Assembly (NCBI RefSeq): GCF_029868855.1
Contig: NZ_JARWOV010000277.1
Location: 1 to 64,000, forward strand
Direction: 5' to 3'
DNA length: 64,000 bases
DNA from: Nocardia carnea
GTDB taxonomy: Bacteria; Actinomycetota; Actinomycetes; Mycobacteriales; Mycobacteriaceae
Shown here: positions 25,949-33,817 of the stretch, piece by piece
Layout: every line of letters begins with the position of its first letter
Position numbering within the stretch: the stretch's first letter is position 1
Translations under genes and position numbers: made by a program
The notes under the pieces: generated by a model
What the model saw: only the letters and a program-made list of their open reading frames with translations
What the model was told of the DNA's origin: nothing
Database searches by the model: none

Positions 25949-25972
25949 GGCAAGTGGTTGCACGGACTTGCC
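25949..25972. promoter_or_regulatory. Operator-like elements upstream of uidA
   Basis: GGCAAG-TG-GTTGCA (25949-25962) is a degenerate cluster palindrome. The arms TGGCAAGT and ACTTGCCA also form an eight-base inverted repeat across 25948-25973. A single CTTGCC is at 25690-25695. The surrounding 25631-26127 is less GC-rich than its neighbours and contains no convincing gene; it is probably the uidA promoter and leader. Confidence 0.45.
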
Positions 25973-26127
25973 ACAGCATTCCTCGGCCGGACTGCGCAGT
26001 ATCGAGCTGGGCACGGACTTCTGGCCGAATACGCCCCCGCCGCAACGCAATACCCAGACCATCTACCGCTTCAGCACTTGCCGTTCCGCCCGAGGACAGC
26101 CGAACAGGCCGACCGAACCGCGGATGA

Positions 26128-28191
26128 CTATCGGACCACGACACGCACTCTGCCGAGATTGCGGATCTGGGCAAAAGAGGTGTTCGCCTCCTCGTCGCGC
26201 TGAGAAGTCGCGCGCAGAGCAGGGAAATAGGTGCCGGGCGTCTCATAGGTGAAAGACTGTGTCACCTCCACCGATGTGCGCGCGGGGCCGACCGTTTCCG
26301 CTGCCACGAAATCCGGTCCGCCGGTGCGGCTCCACTCGGCTCGCACGACTTTTCCGGCATTCGGAGGTACCTCGATTTTCGCCCGCAATGTGACACTCTC
26401 CCCTGCGCTGATTTCGACTCGATCTCTTCCGTCCACGGTCAGGTCGACCACAGGCTGAATGCCGTGGCGCGCCCCCGCCGTTTCCGGTACCACGACCTGA
26501 CTCTCGGGTGTGATTTCGTATCGGGTCGACGCCGGCGGAATTCGCCCTTCCTCGGCCCACGCGCTCACATCGCGTAGCGCCTGCTCGAGAATTCCGCGAT
26601 AGTCGACGAGACGATCGGTCCGTGGGCCGATGTGGTCGGCGTTGTCGTTGAACCACACACGGAAGTCGCCGTCGAAATCCGCTCCCAAGGCTTGACGGAC
26701 CTGGCGGGAGTACCAGTCGCCGTCCCACGGAAAGGCATCGGCGTCCAGCAGATTCGCGACGACGATGACCTTCCCGTTGATCTTGCCGGTGTGTACGCCG
26801 CCTCCGCTGACCCCTGTCGAGATCTCCGGGCCCACCTCAATGGGCCGCTGCGGATACTTCGGCGAACCGTCGCTTTTCCGGTACTGGTCGAAAGCGTAGA
26901 AGCCCTCGCGCTGCGGCACTTGGTAGCGAGGGTACGCAGGTAGCGCAACGTCCCATCGGTTGTCGATACGGAGCCGGGCACCGACGTCGATCGCTCGGAG
27001 CACCTCGTCGGAACTGTCGCTGCCGATGGCGAACGACCTGCCGGCCGGGTCGAGGACACCCGTCAATGAACCCACTTCGGTGCCGTCGGGGGCGTAGAGG
27101 ACAAAGTCCGGGCGCGTGTATTCGGGGACGACAGGCACAGATTCCAGGATCAATTCGGTGGGTGTGTTCCGGCCGTCGCGTTCTACCCGAGTGACCGTGA
27201 CCGTCTCATCGACAACCGCTGCCCGGAACAACTCGCCCAGCGGGGACCGCTCGGTACCGAGATAACCGGGCAGATTCCAGAAGTCTTCGACATAGCCGGG
27301 ATCGGCGCCTCGGACCGCATCGGCGAACCCGAGCAGGCCCTGCTCGTCGTCCAGCCCGAGTACATAGGCGTAGTCTTCCCAGGCGCGAAGCGGAATTCCC
27401 AGCTTCGTGACCTCCGCCAGGACGCTGCGCTCGGTCGGGTCGAGCCCCGCATACGGGTCGCCACTACCACCCGGGCTCACCGCATCGGCGATCTGCGGAG
27501 CCTTGTCGTGCAGCACCATTCGGGCGAACGCCCGGATGAAGAAGAAGTTCGGAATGGAAACCGGTACACCGGGGATGAACGGTACCGCTCCGTCCCACAC
27601 TCCGACGCTGTTCTCCATCGCGCCGATGGTCTGATAGGAACCACCGCTGCCACCCCAGAGGTACCCGTGTATTTTCTCGGTCGTTCCGTAGTAATCCGCC
27701 GCGACCTTTTCGGAGAACTTCGCGGCCGCAGCGTCTACGCGGTAGCCGCTCCCGCCGTTGGTCTGAACGGTGTATGCGCCGCTGTCCGCACCGAACTCGA
27801 TGTCTTCGGGCTCGGCGTTCTCATCGACCAGGGGATACACCAGCTGGAAGAATCGTCCCTGCCATTTCCCTTTTGCGGGAAAATAGAAATTGAATCGTTT
27901 GTCGGTGCCTTCGAAGTAGCCCGACACCCGGCGGTGCGGCACAGGCGCGGCGACATCCTCCACATCGTCGATCACCGGTGTATCGAATTCCGGATCGACA
28001 CAATCCGCGTCCACCCAAACGGGGCCACCTGCCGTAGCAGGCACACACAGCGCCGGCTCGGCGGCCACCCTCGCGCTCGGGATCGTCACCGTTGCCGACA
28101 CCATCACGACGCCCAGCGCGATAGTGCACAGCAGACGCCCGATGCGCCGCGGTCCAGATCGCGGACGCGGATGGTTGCAGCGAATCGACAT
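26128..28191 (-). CDS. Secreted alpha/beta-hydrolase-like protein with C-terminal beta domain
   Basis: A 687-residue protein with a basic N-terminus and a hydrophobic signal segment (LLCTIALGVVMVSATVTIPSARVAA). The nucleophile-elbow candidate is Gly-Gly-Ser182-Gly-Gly in HGYLWGGSGGSYQTIG, with a late histidine in NADHIGPR, as in tannase/feruloyl-esterase-like hydrolases. The last 120 or so residues look like a PKD/Ig-type beta domain (ISAGESVTLRAKI, FTYETPGTYFPALRAT). An extracellular esterase is plausible but the substrate is unknown. It sits directly upstream of the uidA promoter region on the same strand. The likely controller is the TetR gene upstream, with a palindrome before this start. 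Confidence 0.75.
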   Translation of the reverse strand: MSIRCNHPRPRSGPRRIGRLLCTIALGVVMVSATVTIPSARVAAEPALCVPATAGGPVWVDADCVDPEFDTPVIDDVEDVAAPVPHRRVSGYFEGTDKRFNFYFPAKGKWQGRFFQLVYPLVDENAEPEDIEFGADSGAYTVQTNGGSGYRVDAAAAKFSEKVAADYYGTTEKIHGYLWGGSGGSYQTIGAMENSVGVWDGAVPFIPGVPVSIPNFFFIRAFARMVLHDKAPQIADAVSPGGSGDPYAGLDPTERSVLAEVTKLGIPLRAWEDYAYVLGLDDEQGLLGFADAVRGADPGYVEDFWNLPGYLGTERSPLGELFRAAVVDETVTVTRVERDGRNTPTELILESVPVVPEYTRPDFVLYAPDGTEVGSLTGVLDPAGRSFAIGSDSSDEVLRAIDVGARLRIDNRWDVALPAYPRYQVPQREGFYAFDQYRKSDGSPKYPQRPIEVGPEISTGVSGGGVHTGKINGKVIVVANLLDADAFPWDGDWYSRQVRQALGADFDGDFRVWFNDNADHIGPRTDRLVDYRGILEQALRDVSAWAEEGRIPPASTRYEITPESQVVVPETAGARHGIQPVVDLTVDGRDRVEISAGESVTLRAKIEVPPNAGKVVRAEWSRTGGPDFVAAETVGPARTSVEVTQSFTYETPGTYFPALRATSQRDEEANTSFAQIRNLGRVRVVVR

Positions 28192-28243
28192 CGGCTACCT
28201 CTGAACGACATGAGCAAGTCCGCGGGAAACCATAGCCCGCTCA

Positions 28244-28259
28244 CCTACCGTTCAGTAGG
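28244..28259. promoter_or_regulatory. TetR-type operator CCTAC-CGTTCA-GTAGG
   Basis: A perfect five-base-arm dyad with a six-base centre, 53 bp upstream of the secreted hydrolase start and 52 bp after the end of the TetR gene at 28311. It has the layout of actinobacterial TetR operators. The adjacent TetR is the natural candidate. Confidence 0.55.
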
Positions 28260-28310
28260 GAACGCTATTCGTTTGTTACCTTTTGGGTTTCCCTATCGCA
28301 GTCATGCACG

Positions 28311-28982
28311 TCAGGTGTGCATGCCGCCTGGACGGCCACCCTCCCCGCCGGGATCGGCATCAGCGATTTCTTCGACCGCCGACGCAGTGTTCCAACCTGC
28401 CGAAGGAGCGACGAGATGCAACATCTTCCGAACCAACTCGGCGGGTTCTCCGATGGAGGGGTCGAGGAGCCACAACTGCAGAAGTCCGTTCATCGTGGCC
28501 GACAGGAGAGTCGCAGCATCCTCGGGCGTAATTCCCGGAGCAAGGCCGGATCCGAATTCGCGGCGAATCGAGTGCGCCATCGACACCCTCGCCATCCGGA
28601 ATCTCTCCGCGAAGTAGTCCCGCGCAGGGTGGTCGTCGGTGAGACACTCGGCCGACAACACCGTCCGCGCCCGAACAGCCTCGGGCCGGGATTGATTGAG
28701 CTCGACCAGACCGGGCAGATACGACAGCGGCAACGCCGGCCGGTCCGGCGCAGTCGGCATCTGCGCCGAATCGCGTTCGGCCAGAAATTCCAGCGCCGCG
28801 AGCAACAGTGTCTCTTTGGTCGGAAAATGATGCAGTAGGCCTTGCTGAGTCAGTCCTGCGCGTTTGGCCACGGCACCGATCGTCATCCCCTGATATCCGT
28901 GGGCCGCCAGCTCCGTCAATGCCGCATCCAGAATCTCGCCCCTGCGACGCACCGCACTTGTCCGCCGCTCAGCCATCGACAT
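28311..28982 (-). CDS. TetR-family transcriptional regulator
   Basis: A 223-residue TetR regulator. The helix-turn-helix is DAALTELAAHGYQGMTIGAVAKRAGLTQQGLLHHFPTKETLLLAAL. The C-terminal domain (LSATMNGLLQLWLLDPSIG) resembles the TetR at 15430. The ATG at 28982 has AGGAG six bases upstream. It lies on the same strand as, and upstream of, the secreted hydrolase, with a palindrome in the interval, so it probably represses that gene. Confidence 0.9.
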   Translation of the reverse strand: MSMAERRTSAVRRRGEILDAALTELAAHGYQGMTIGAVAKRAGLTQQGLLHHFPTKETLLLAALEFLAERDSAQMPTAPDRPALPLSYLPGLVELNQSRPEAVRARTVLSAECLTDDHPARDYFAERFRMARVSMAHSIRREFGSGLAPGITPEDAATLLSATMNGLLQLWLLDPSIGEPAELVRKMLHLVAPSAGWNTASAVEEIADADPGGEGGRPGGMHT

Positions 28983-29077
28983 CGCTGCTCCTCTCGCTTT
29001 CGCGAGACGAGCATCGCATGCTCGCACGAGGAAGTCGTGTCAGCTGCACCTTTTGTCACAACACCATCCGGCCGACA

Positions 29078-29983
29078 TCAAGACCACGGAGTGAGTACGA
29101 GCTTGCCGCGTACTCGCCCGGCTTCACTCAGCCGATGACTTTCCCGCACCTCGGTCATCGGCAGTACGCGGTCGATATGGACTCGCACCTGCCCCCGGGC
29201 GACTGCAGCCCCGATCTGCGTCAGCGCAGTAGTCGACGGCTTACCGGTGACCATCCGGAAGCGCGGATCGTCGTAGGCGTCGGATTCCTGCACCGTGATG
29301 TAGCGACCGCCGTTCCGAAGCACCCGCAGCGATCGCCGGCCGTATTCACCGCCGACCAGATCGAGCACGACGTCGACCTGATCGATCGCCTCGGTGAAGT
29401 CGGTTGTGGTGTAGTCGACGACCCCGGCCGCGCCGATACTGCGCACGAAACGATGGTTGTCGGCCCGTGCGGTGCCGATGACGTGCGTGCCGCGGCGCTC
29501 GGCGAACTGGACGGCGAAGTGCCCGACCCCACCGGCGGCGGCGTGCACGAGAACGGTCTCGCCGGGTTTCGGGTCCGCTGCTTCCAGAGCCTGCCAGGCG
29601 GTGAGTGCGGCGGTGGGCACGGCAGCAGCCGTCATGTGGTCCAAGCCCGGCGGGTGGGGTACGAGCAGGTCAGCGCGCGCAGTCACGAACTCGCTATAGG
29701 TTCCGGTGCGGCTGTGAATCATTCCGAAAACGTTGTCGCCCGGGCCTATTCCGGTGACGTCGGCTCCGGCTTCGACAACCGTCCCGGAGACATCGAAACC
29801 GAGAGTGAAGGGTGGGTCACCGAGGAATTTCACTCGGCCTGCCCGGAGTTTGCAGTCGACCGGATTCACCGCGGTGGCGCCGAGCCGGAGAAGAACTTCT
29901 CCCTGTCCGGGAACCGGCATGGGAGCCTGGACAGTTTCCAGCACTTCCGGGCCACCGAAACGCTGCTGGCTGACAATCCTCAT
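29078..29983 (-). CDS. Zinc-independent MDR oxidoreductase (quinone reductase-like)
   Basis: A 301-residue medium-chain dehydrogenase. The GroES-like half has MRIVSQQRFGGPEVLETVQAP and AVNPVDCKLRAG; the Rossmann half has VLVHAAAGGVGHFAVQFAERRG. The structural-zinc cysteines of alcohol dehydrogenases are absent, which places it with NADPH:quinone or enoyl reductases. The ATG at 29983 shares one base with the stop of the upstream TetR gene (TGATG), so the regulator and enzyme form one unit, controlled from the palindrome at 30706. Confidence 0.9.
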   Translation of the reverse strand: MRIVSQQRFGGPEVLETVQAPMPVPGQGEVLLRLGATAVNPVDCKLRAGRVKFLGDPPFTLGFDVSGTVVEAGADVTGIGPGDNVFGMIHSRTGTYSEFVTARADLLVPHPPGLDHMTAAAVPTAALTAWQALEAADPKPGETVLVHAAAGGVGHFAVQFAERRGTHVIGTARADNHRFVRSIGAAGVVDYTTTDFTEAIDQVDVVLDLVGGEYGRRSLRVLRNGGRYITVQESDAYDDPRFRMVTGKPSTTALTQIGAAVARGQVRVHIDRVLPMTEVRESHRLSEAGRVRGKLVLTPWS

Positions 29984-30690
29984 CACTGTTCCTGCGCTTT
30001 CGGTTCCACCTGGTCCAGGTACTTCTCGATCAGGTCCACTACTTCCACGTGCCCGGTGAAGGTGCCGAGAGACTCCTCGAGATGGATCATTCGCGGGATC
30101 GCCGACATCAGAAAGACGATTGCCGACGCCGGAACGTCGTGCGCGCCGATGCGATATCGCTGCAGAGTGGGCTCGAGCGCGGCCAGCAACGCCTTGCGCA
30201 GACGTTCGCCGCCGGCGCCGAGCGCGGGTGCGATGGACTTGCGATGCCTGGCCAGGGCCATGAATTCGAGCAACAATGCGGTGCCCGCCGGGTCTCTGGC
30301 GTAGGCCCACACCGCCCGTAACGGCTGCTCGGATTCCACTGCCCGCCCCAGCCGCTCGACGAGCCGGTCCGTCCCCGTTTCCAGCACGGCTTCGAACAGC
30401 TGGTCCAGGAGTGGAAAGTGGTACTGGACGAGTCCGGGTGTGACTCCCGCTTCGGTTGCCACGCTGCGATAGGTGATCGCGGCATATCCCTGCGCGACCA
30501 TCAGCCTCCTGGTCGCCGCGATGAGCTCGGCCCGAGTGCCCGCGCTTCGTGAGCCGACACCGCGCGCAGCGGACGCGGAGTTCGTTCTCCCGAGCTCGGT
30601 GCCGTCGTGGCGGGCCACGGTCCTCGCCGATGTTCGTCCGGGTCCTGGGCGCCTCCGCCGTCCGACTCCTTCCACCGGTTCACTCTCCAT
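29983..30690 (-). CDS. TetR-family transcriptional regulator
   Basis: A 235-residue TetR regulator with a long Arg/Pro-rich N-terminal extension (about 50 residues) before the helix-turn-helix ATRRLMVAQGYAAITYRSVATEAGVTPGLVQYHFPLLDQLFEAVL. It is related to the TetR at 32387 (shared GVTPxLVQYxF recognition helix and a similar final IPxxxxLExxxG pattern). It is divergent from the TauD-type dioxygenase across a perfect palindrome and cotranscribed with the MDR enzyme. The extension is unusual, and a downstream start is possible. Confidence 0.88.
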   Translation of the reverse strand: MESEPVEGVGRRRRPGPGRTSARTVARHDGTELGRTNSASAARGVGSRSAGTRAELIAATRRLMVAQGYAAITYRSVATEAGVTPGLVQYHFPLLDQLFEAVLETGTDRLVERLGRAVESEQPLRAVWAYARDPAGTALLLEFMALARHRKSIAPALGAGGERLRKALLAALEPTLQRYRIGAHDVPASAIVFLMSAIPRMIHLEESLGTFTGHVEVVDLIEKYLDQVEPKAQEQ

Positions 30691-30705
30691 GAACGGAAAT
30701 CATAC

Positions 30706-30719
30706 TCTCATGAATGAGA
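30706..30719. promoter_or_regulatory. Perfect palindrome TCTCAT-GA-ATGAGA
   Basis: A 6-2-6 dyad centred between the divergent TetR (start 30690) and dioxygenase (start 30759) genes. It overlaps the AT-rich promoter region, as expected for an autoregulated TetR operator. Confidence 0.65.
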
Positions 30720-30758
30720 TATCGTCTTCTTGTACACATCACCAATAAAGGAGCAGAG

Positions 30759-31592
30759 ATGAGCGCCACGGTGAACCCCCTACCGTCGTTCGGCGTCGAG
30801 ATCATCGGAGCCCACGGGAGTGAACTGACCGGCCGAGCGGCAGCCGCGGAATGCCAGGCCGCCCTGGAGCAGTACGGGGTCGTGATCTACCGCGATCTCG
30901 ATATCACCGATGACGACCTGGTCGCTCTCACCCGAGCGCTGGGCCGGCCGGTAGCCGCCCGCACCGGAGAGCACCGCCTCTCCGAGATCGAGACCATCAC
31001 GCTGGACCCGGCGAAGACTGCCGCCACTCTGGCGTCGTATCGGCGCGGCAATTTCCTCTGGCATATCGACGGTGCCACCGGCCACACTCCGCAACGAGCG
31101 ACCCTGCTCACCGCACGGGAGGTCGACGAGGCCGGGGGCGACACCGAATTCGCCGATACTTATCTGGCGTACGACGCACTTCCGGACGAGGAAAAAGCCC
31201 GGCTGGAGGGGTTGCAGGTGATCCACAGTTTTGCTGCCGCCCAAGCCCGCGCCAACCCCGCCGCCACCGAGCAGGAGCGGCGGGCATGGGACCGTGTCCC
31301 CACCAGAACCCATCCACTGGTGTGGACCCGGCGAAACGGACGCCGGTCATTGCTCGTGGGAGCGACCGCGGGCGAGGTGATCGGGATGGCACCCGAGGAG
31401 AGCCGGACACTGCTCGATCGTTTGCTCGACTGGTCGACTCGACCGGAGTTCGTCGTGCGTCATCGCTGGAGAAAGGGCGATCTGGTCATCTGGGACAACA
31501 CGGGGATGCTGCATCGCGCAATGCCGTTCGAACCGACCTCACGGCGACTGATGCACCGTACAACCCTCGCGGGCGAGGAACTGGTGGCCTGA
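30759..31592 (+). CDS. TauD/TfdA-family Fe(II)/2-oxoglutarate dioxygenase
   Basis: A 277-residue non-haem iron dioxygenase. The iron facial triad is His102-x-Asp104 (LWHIDGA) and His252 (GMLHRAMPF), and the 2-oxoglutarate-binding arginine lies in RRLMHRTT. Members hydroxylate taurine, sulfate esters, 2,4-D and related acids. The ATG at 30759 follows AAAGGAG, and in-frame starts upstream are rejected because they run into the operator. It is divergent from TetR. A perfect hairpin ends the transcript. Confidence 0.92.
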   Translation: MSATVNPLPSFGVEIIGAHGSELTGRAAAAECQAALEQYGVVIYRDLDITDDDLVALTRALGRPVAARTGEHRLSEIETITLDPAKTAATLASYRRGNFLWHIDGATGHTPQRATLLTAREVDEAGGDTEFADTYLAYDALPDEEKARLEGLQVIHSFAAAQARANPAATEQERRAWDRVPTRTHPLVWTRRNGRRSLLVGATAGEVIGMAPEESRTLLDRLLDWSTRPEFVVRHRWRKGDLVIWDNTGMLHRAMPFEPTSRRLMHRTTLAGEELVA

Positions 31593-31611
31593 CCCGACGG
31601 CGCGCGAGCCC

Positions 31612-31659
31612 CTCGGACGAGTGGACCCGTTCCATACGGAACGGGTCCACTCGTCCGAG
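31612..31659. terminator. Perfect 22-bp hairpin, bidirectional terminator
   Basis: The left arm at 31612-31633 starts CTCGGACGAGTGG. The loop is ATAC (31634-31637) and the right arm, 31638-31659, is an exact complement. It lies between the convergent ends of the dioxygenase (31592) and the SnoaL-like gene (31701). There is no U-tract, as is common in actinobacteria. Confidence 0.75.
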
Positions 31660-31700
31660 TTGGTCACAGCTGCCCAGCCCGCACCGCCACTGTTTCCGCG

Positions 31701-32264
31701 TTACCAGCGCGCCGGCGCCGGGGTTTCCATGGACAACGGCCGCCGGTAGGAGAGGTCGGATTCGTCGCGGGTACCGACGAGGTAGCCCGCCTTCTTGAAA
31801 AAGCTCGATTGCAGCACCGACGCATCCGCCGCGAACATCGTCTCGACAGTGGAGCGCCGTACCGCGATTCGCCATTCGCCGTCCCGGCGCTCGAGCCGGT
31901 CCAGGTAGCGGCCGGTGATCACCTGGGCGCTACGGCCGTCGAGCCCGAGCAGCACGACGATGACATAGCTCTCCGCATGCGCGGTATCGCCGTCGATCTC
32001 GCAGTTATGTGTCGTGATGTGGTGGGTGTGCACGCGGGAGGTGGCCGCGTGTGTCCGATTGGCCCATTCGGCGTAACCGGGCCCCGAGTTGACTGCGGCA
32101 CCGTGTTCGTCGATCCCGTCGTGGTGATAGGCCGCGGTGACGAGATCGGGGTCGTGGCGATCGCAGCCCCGCGCATGACCCGCTACACAATCGAGGATCG
32201 CGGTTCGGTCCATCAGGTATCGAACATCTCGCTGAAGCACTGCCAGATCGCTGTCGGTGGTCAT
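31701..32264 (-). CDS. SnoaL-like (NTF2 superfamily) protein
   Basis: A 187-residue protein with the SnoaL-like/ring-hydroxylating beta-subunit-like fold pattern: an N-terminal helix LMDRTAILDCVAGHARGCDRHD, then DLVTAAYHHDGIDEHG, HHITTHNCEIDGDTAHAESYVIVV, and a closing GRYLDRLERRDGEWRIAVRRSTVE. Such proteins are often dehydratases or isomerases of aromatic or steroid-like substrates. The start at 32264 has AGAGGAGAG upstream. It is divergent from a TetR gene across a perfect 22-bp palindrome. Confidence 0.85.
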   Translation of the reverse strand: MTTDSDLAVLQRDVRYLMDRTAILDCVAGHARGCDRHDPDLVTAAYHHDGIDEHGAAVNSGPGYAEWANRTHAATSRVHTHHITTHNCEIDGDTAHAESYVIVVLLGLDGRSAQVITGRYLDRLERRDGEWRIAVRRSTVETMFAADASVLQSSFFKKAGYLVGTRDESDLSYRRPLSMETPAPARW

Positions 32265-32320
32265 ATCTCTCCTCTGTGACAGGTGGCGAGCACGGGTTGC
32301 CCGTCCGGGATCACACCACG

Positions 32321-32342
32321 CTGCTATACGATCGTATAGCAG
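32321..32342. promoter_or_regulatory. Perfect 22-bp palindrome (half site CTGCTATACGA)
   Basis: Eleven bases are followed directly by their exact reverse complement, with no spacer. It contains TATACGAT, which can serve as -10 in either direction. It lies between the SnoaL-like gene (start 32264) and TetR (start 32387) and is a strong candidate for an autoregulatory TetR operator. Confidence 0.75.
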
Positions 32343-32386
32343 CAGAGGTGGGAGGATGCGTGTCACCGGGAGATCAGGAGGCAGGC

Positions 32387-33040
32387 ATGGCGGCATCGTC
32401 ACGGCGCACCGGCGCCGAGACGTCGAAGACCAGGGGCGTCCTACTGGACTGTGTGGAGCAGTTGATGCTGGAAGAGGGCTACGCGGCGGTGACGTTCCGC
32501 GCGGTGGCCGCCGAAGCGGGTGTCACCCCGAGCCTGGTTCAGTACTACTTCCGGACACTCGACGGCATCTTCCACGCCGCCATCCGCCGATACACCGAGC
32601 GCAACATCAGACATCTCACCGAGGCCCTGCAAGTGCCCGGCGACCAATTGCCGCGCGCACTCTGGGAATACAGTTGGGATGAGGCAACCAGCGCGCTGAC
32701 CACGGAGTTCATGGCGCTGGGCAATCATCGCGAATCGGTCCGAGCCGAAATCGCGGAAGCGACCGAGCGGTTACGCAAAGTGCAGCTCGATGCCTTGTCC
32801 CGCGGTTTCGACGGAAGCAAGGCCCTCGACCAGGAGCTCACTCCGGGCGCCCTACTGCTACTCATCACCGGTATCCCGAAACTTCTTCAGCTCGAGCAGG
32901 GAATCGGCGTCCGGACAGCCCACCAGGAACTGATCGACACGTTCGAACGGTACCTGGGTCCGGGCCGGCCGACCGGCACGAAAGGCGAACCCGGACGGTC
33001 GCCGCGCCGCCGAAACCGAGCGCCGCACCGTCGGCCATGA
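32387..33040 (+). CDS. TetR-family transcriptional regulator
   Basis: A 217-residue TetR protein. The helix-turn-helix is CVEQLMLEEGYAAVTFRAVAAEAGVTPSLVQYYFRTLDGIFHAAI, with a basic Arg-rich tail. The ATG at 32387 has AGGAGG eight bases upstream. A GTG at 32360, also with GGAGG close by, would add nine residues. It is similar to the TetR at 29983, suggesting duplication within this regulator-dense stretch. It probably controls itself and the SnoaL-like gene. Confidence 0.9.
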   Translation: MAASSRRTGAETSKTRGVLLDCVEQLMLEEGYAAVTFRAVAAEAGVTPSLVQYYFRTLDGIFHAAIRRYTERNIRHLTEALQVPGDQLPRALWEYSWDEATSALTTEFMALGNHRESVRAEIAEATERLRKVQLDALSRGFDGSKALDQELTPGALLLLITGIPKLLQLEQGIGVRTAHQELIDTFERYLGPGRPTGTKGEPGRSPRRRNRAPHRRP

Positions 33041-33143
33041 GGTCCCAGTGCGGGCAGGAGGCGCGGAGACGGGGGTCCAGGAAGCAGAAGCGCACGAAGC
33101 CGCCCGGCTCGGTGACATCGGGTTCCGGCGTCGGCCCGGTGAG

Positions 33144-33740
33144 TCAGAGCGTCTTCATCGCGAGATCGGCCACTCGGTGGAGATCGTCGGCTGTCGCACC
33201 ATCGCGGGCACGTTGCGACATGCCCTGGATCACGACGGCGAAGAAGTTCGCCAGCGCCGCGGGGTCGGCATCGGGCGCCAGTTCGCCCTGCTTACCGGCG
33301 GTATCGAACCGGTCACGGAATGTCCGCAGATTGGCGTTGCGGATATCGCGCAGGAAGGCCTCGATCTCGGCGTCCTGCCCGGTGACGTTGGTCGCGGCGG
33401 TGATGATCAGGCAGCCGGGCGGGTGCGCCGGGTCCGCGTAGATGCGCGCGGCGTCGTGCAGAATGCGATCGAAGGCGGCTCGGGCGGTGGAGGTTTCGTC
33501 GAGAGCGCGCCGCACGAACGCGGCGTTCGGGGTGGCGGAATAGGAGTCGACCACTTCCCGGAACAGCGATTGTTTGTCTCCGAACGCTTTGTACAGACTC
33601 CCCGGCCGGATACCCATCGCCGCGGTCAGGTCACCGAGTGAGGTGGCGTGATAGCCGCGCTCCCAGAACAGCCGGGTTGCGGCGTCCAGCGCCGCGGCAC
33701 GGTCGAAGGTGCGCGGGCGCCCACGTGTCGCTGCTGCCAT
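33144..33740 (-). CDS. TetR-family transcriptional regulator
   Basis: A 198-residue TetR protein of a different subgroup. It starts AAATRGRPRTFDRAAALDAATRLFWERGYHATSLGDLTAAMGIRPGSLYKAFGDKQSLFREVV, and the C-terminal domain contains PPGCLIITAATN. Members of this subgroup usually repress adjacent oxidoreductase genes and respond to small electrophiles or aromatics. It is divergent from the SDR gene at 33818, with a 15-bp-arm inverted repeat covering the shared promoter. Confidence 0.92.
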   Translation of the reverse strand: MAAATRGRPRTFDRAAALDAATRLFWERGYHATSLGDLTAAMGIRPGSLYKAFGDKQSLFREVVDSYSATPNAAFVRRALDETSTARAAFDRILHDAARIYADPAHPPGCLIITAATNVTGQDAEIEAFLRDIRNANLRTFRDRFDTAGKQGELAPDADPAALANFFAVVIQGMSQRARDGATADDLHRVADLAMKTL

Positions 33741-33755
33741 CCCGACATTGTAGGC

Positions 33756-33794
33756 CGATCACTCAACAATGTGTGATAAATTGTTGAGTGATCG
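33756..33794. promoter_or_regulatory. 15-bp-arm inverted repeat, TetR operator
   Basis: The left arm, CGATCACTCAACAAT (33756-33770), and the right arm, 33780-33794, are exact reverse complements around a nine-base centre. It lies 16 bp from the TetR start and 24 bp from the SDR start, so binding would block both promoters. Confidence 0.75.
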
Positions 33795-33817
33795 ACCACC
33801 AAATAGAAGGCGGACCC

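Noticed and set aside
25631..26127. Several 60-120 residue ORFs between the secreted hydrolase and uidA
   Set aside because: They overlap on both strands, lack ribosome sites and family similarity; the interval looks regulatory.
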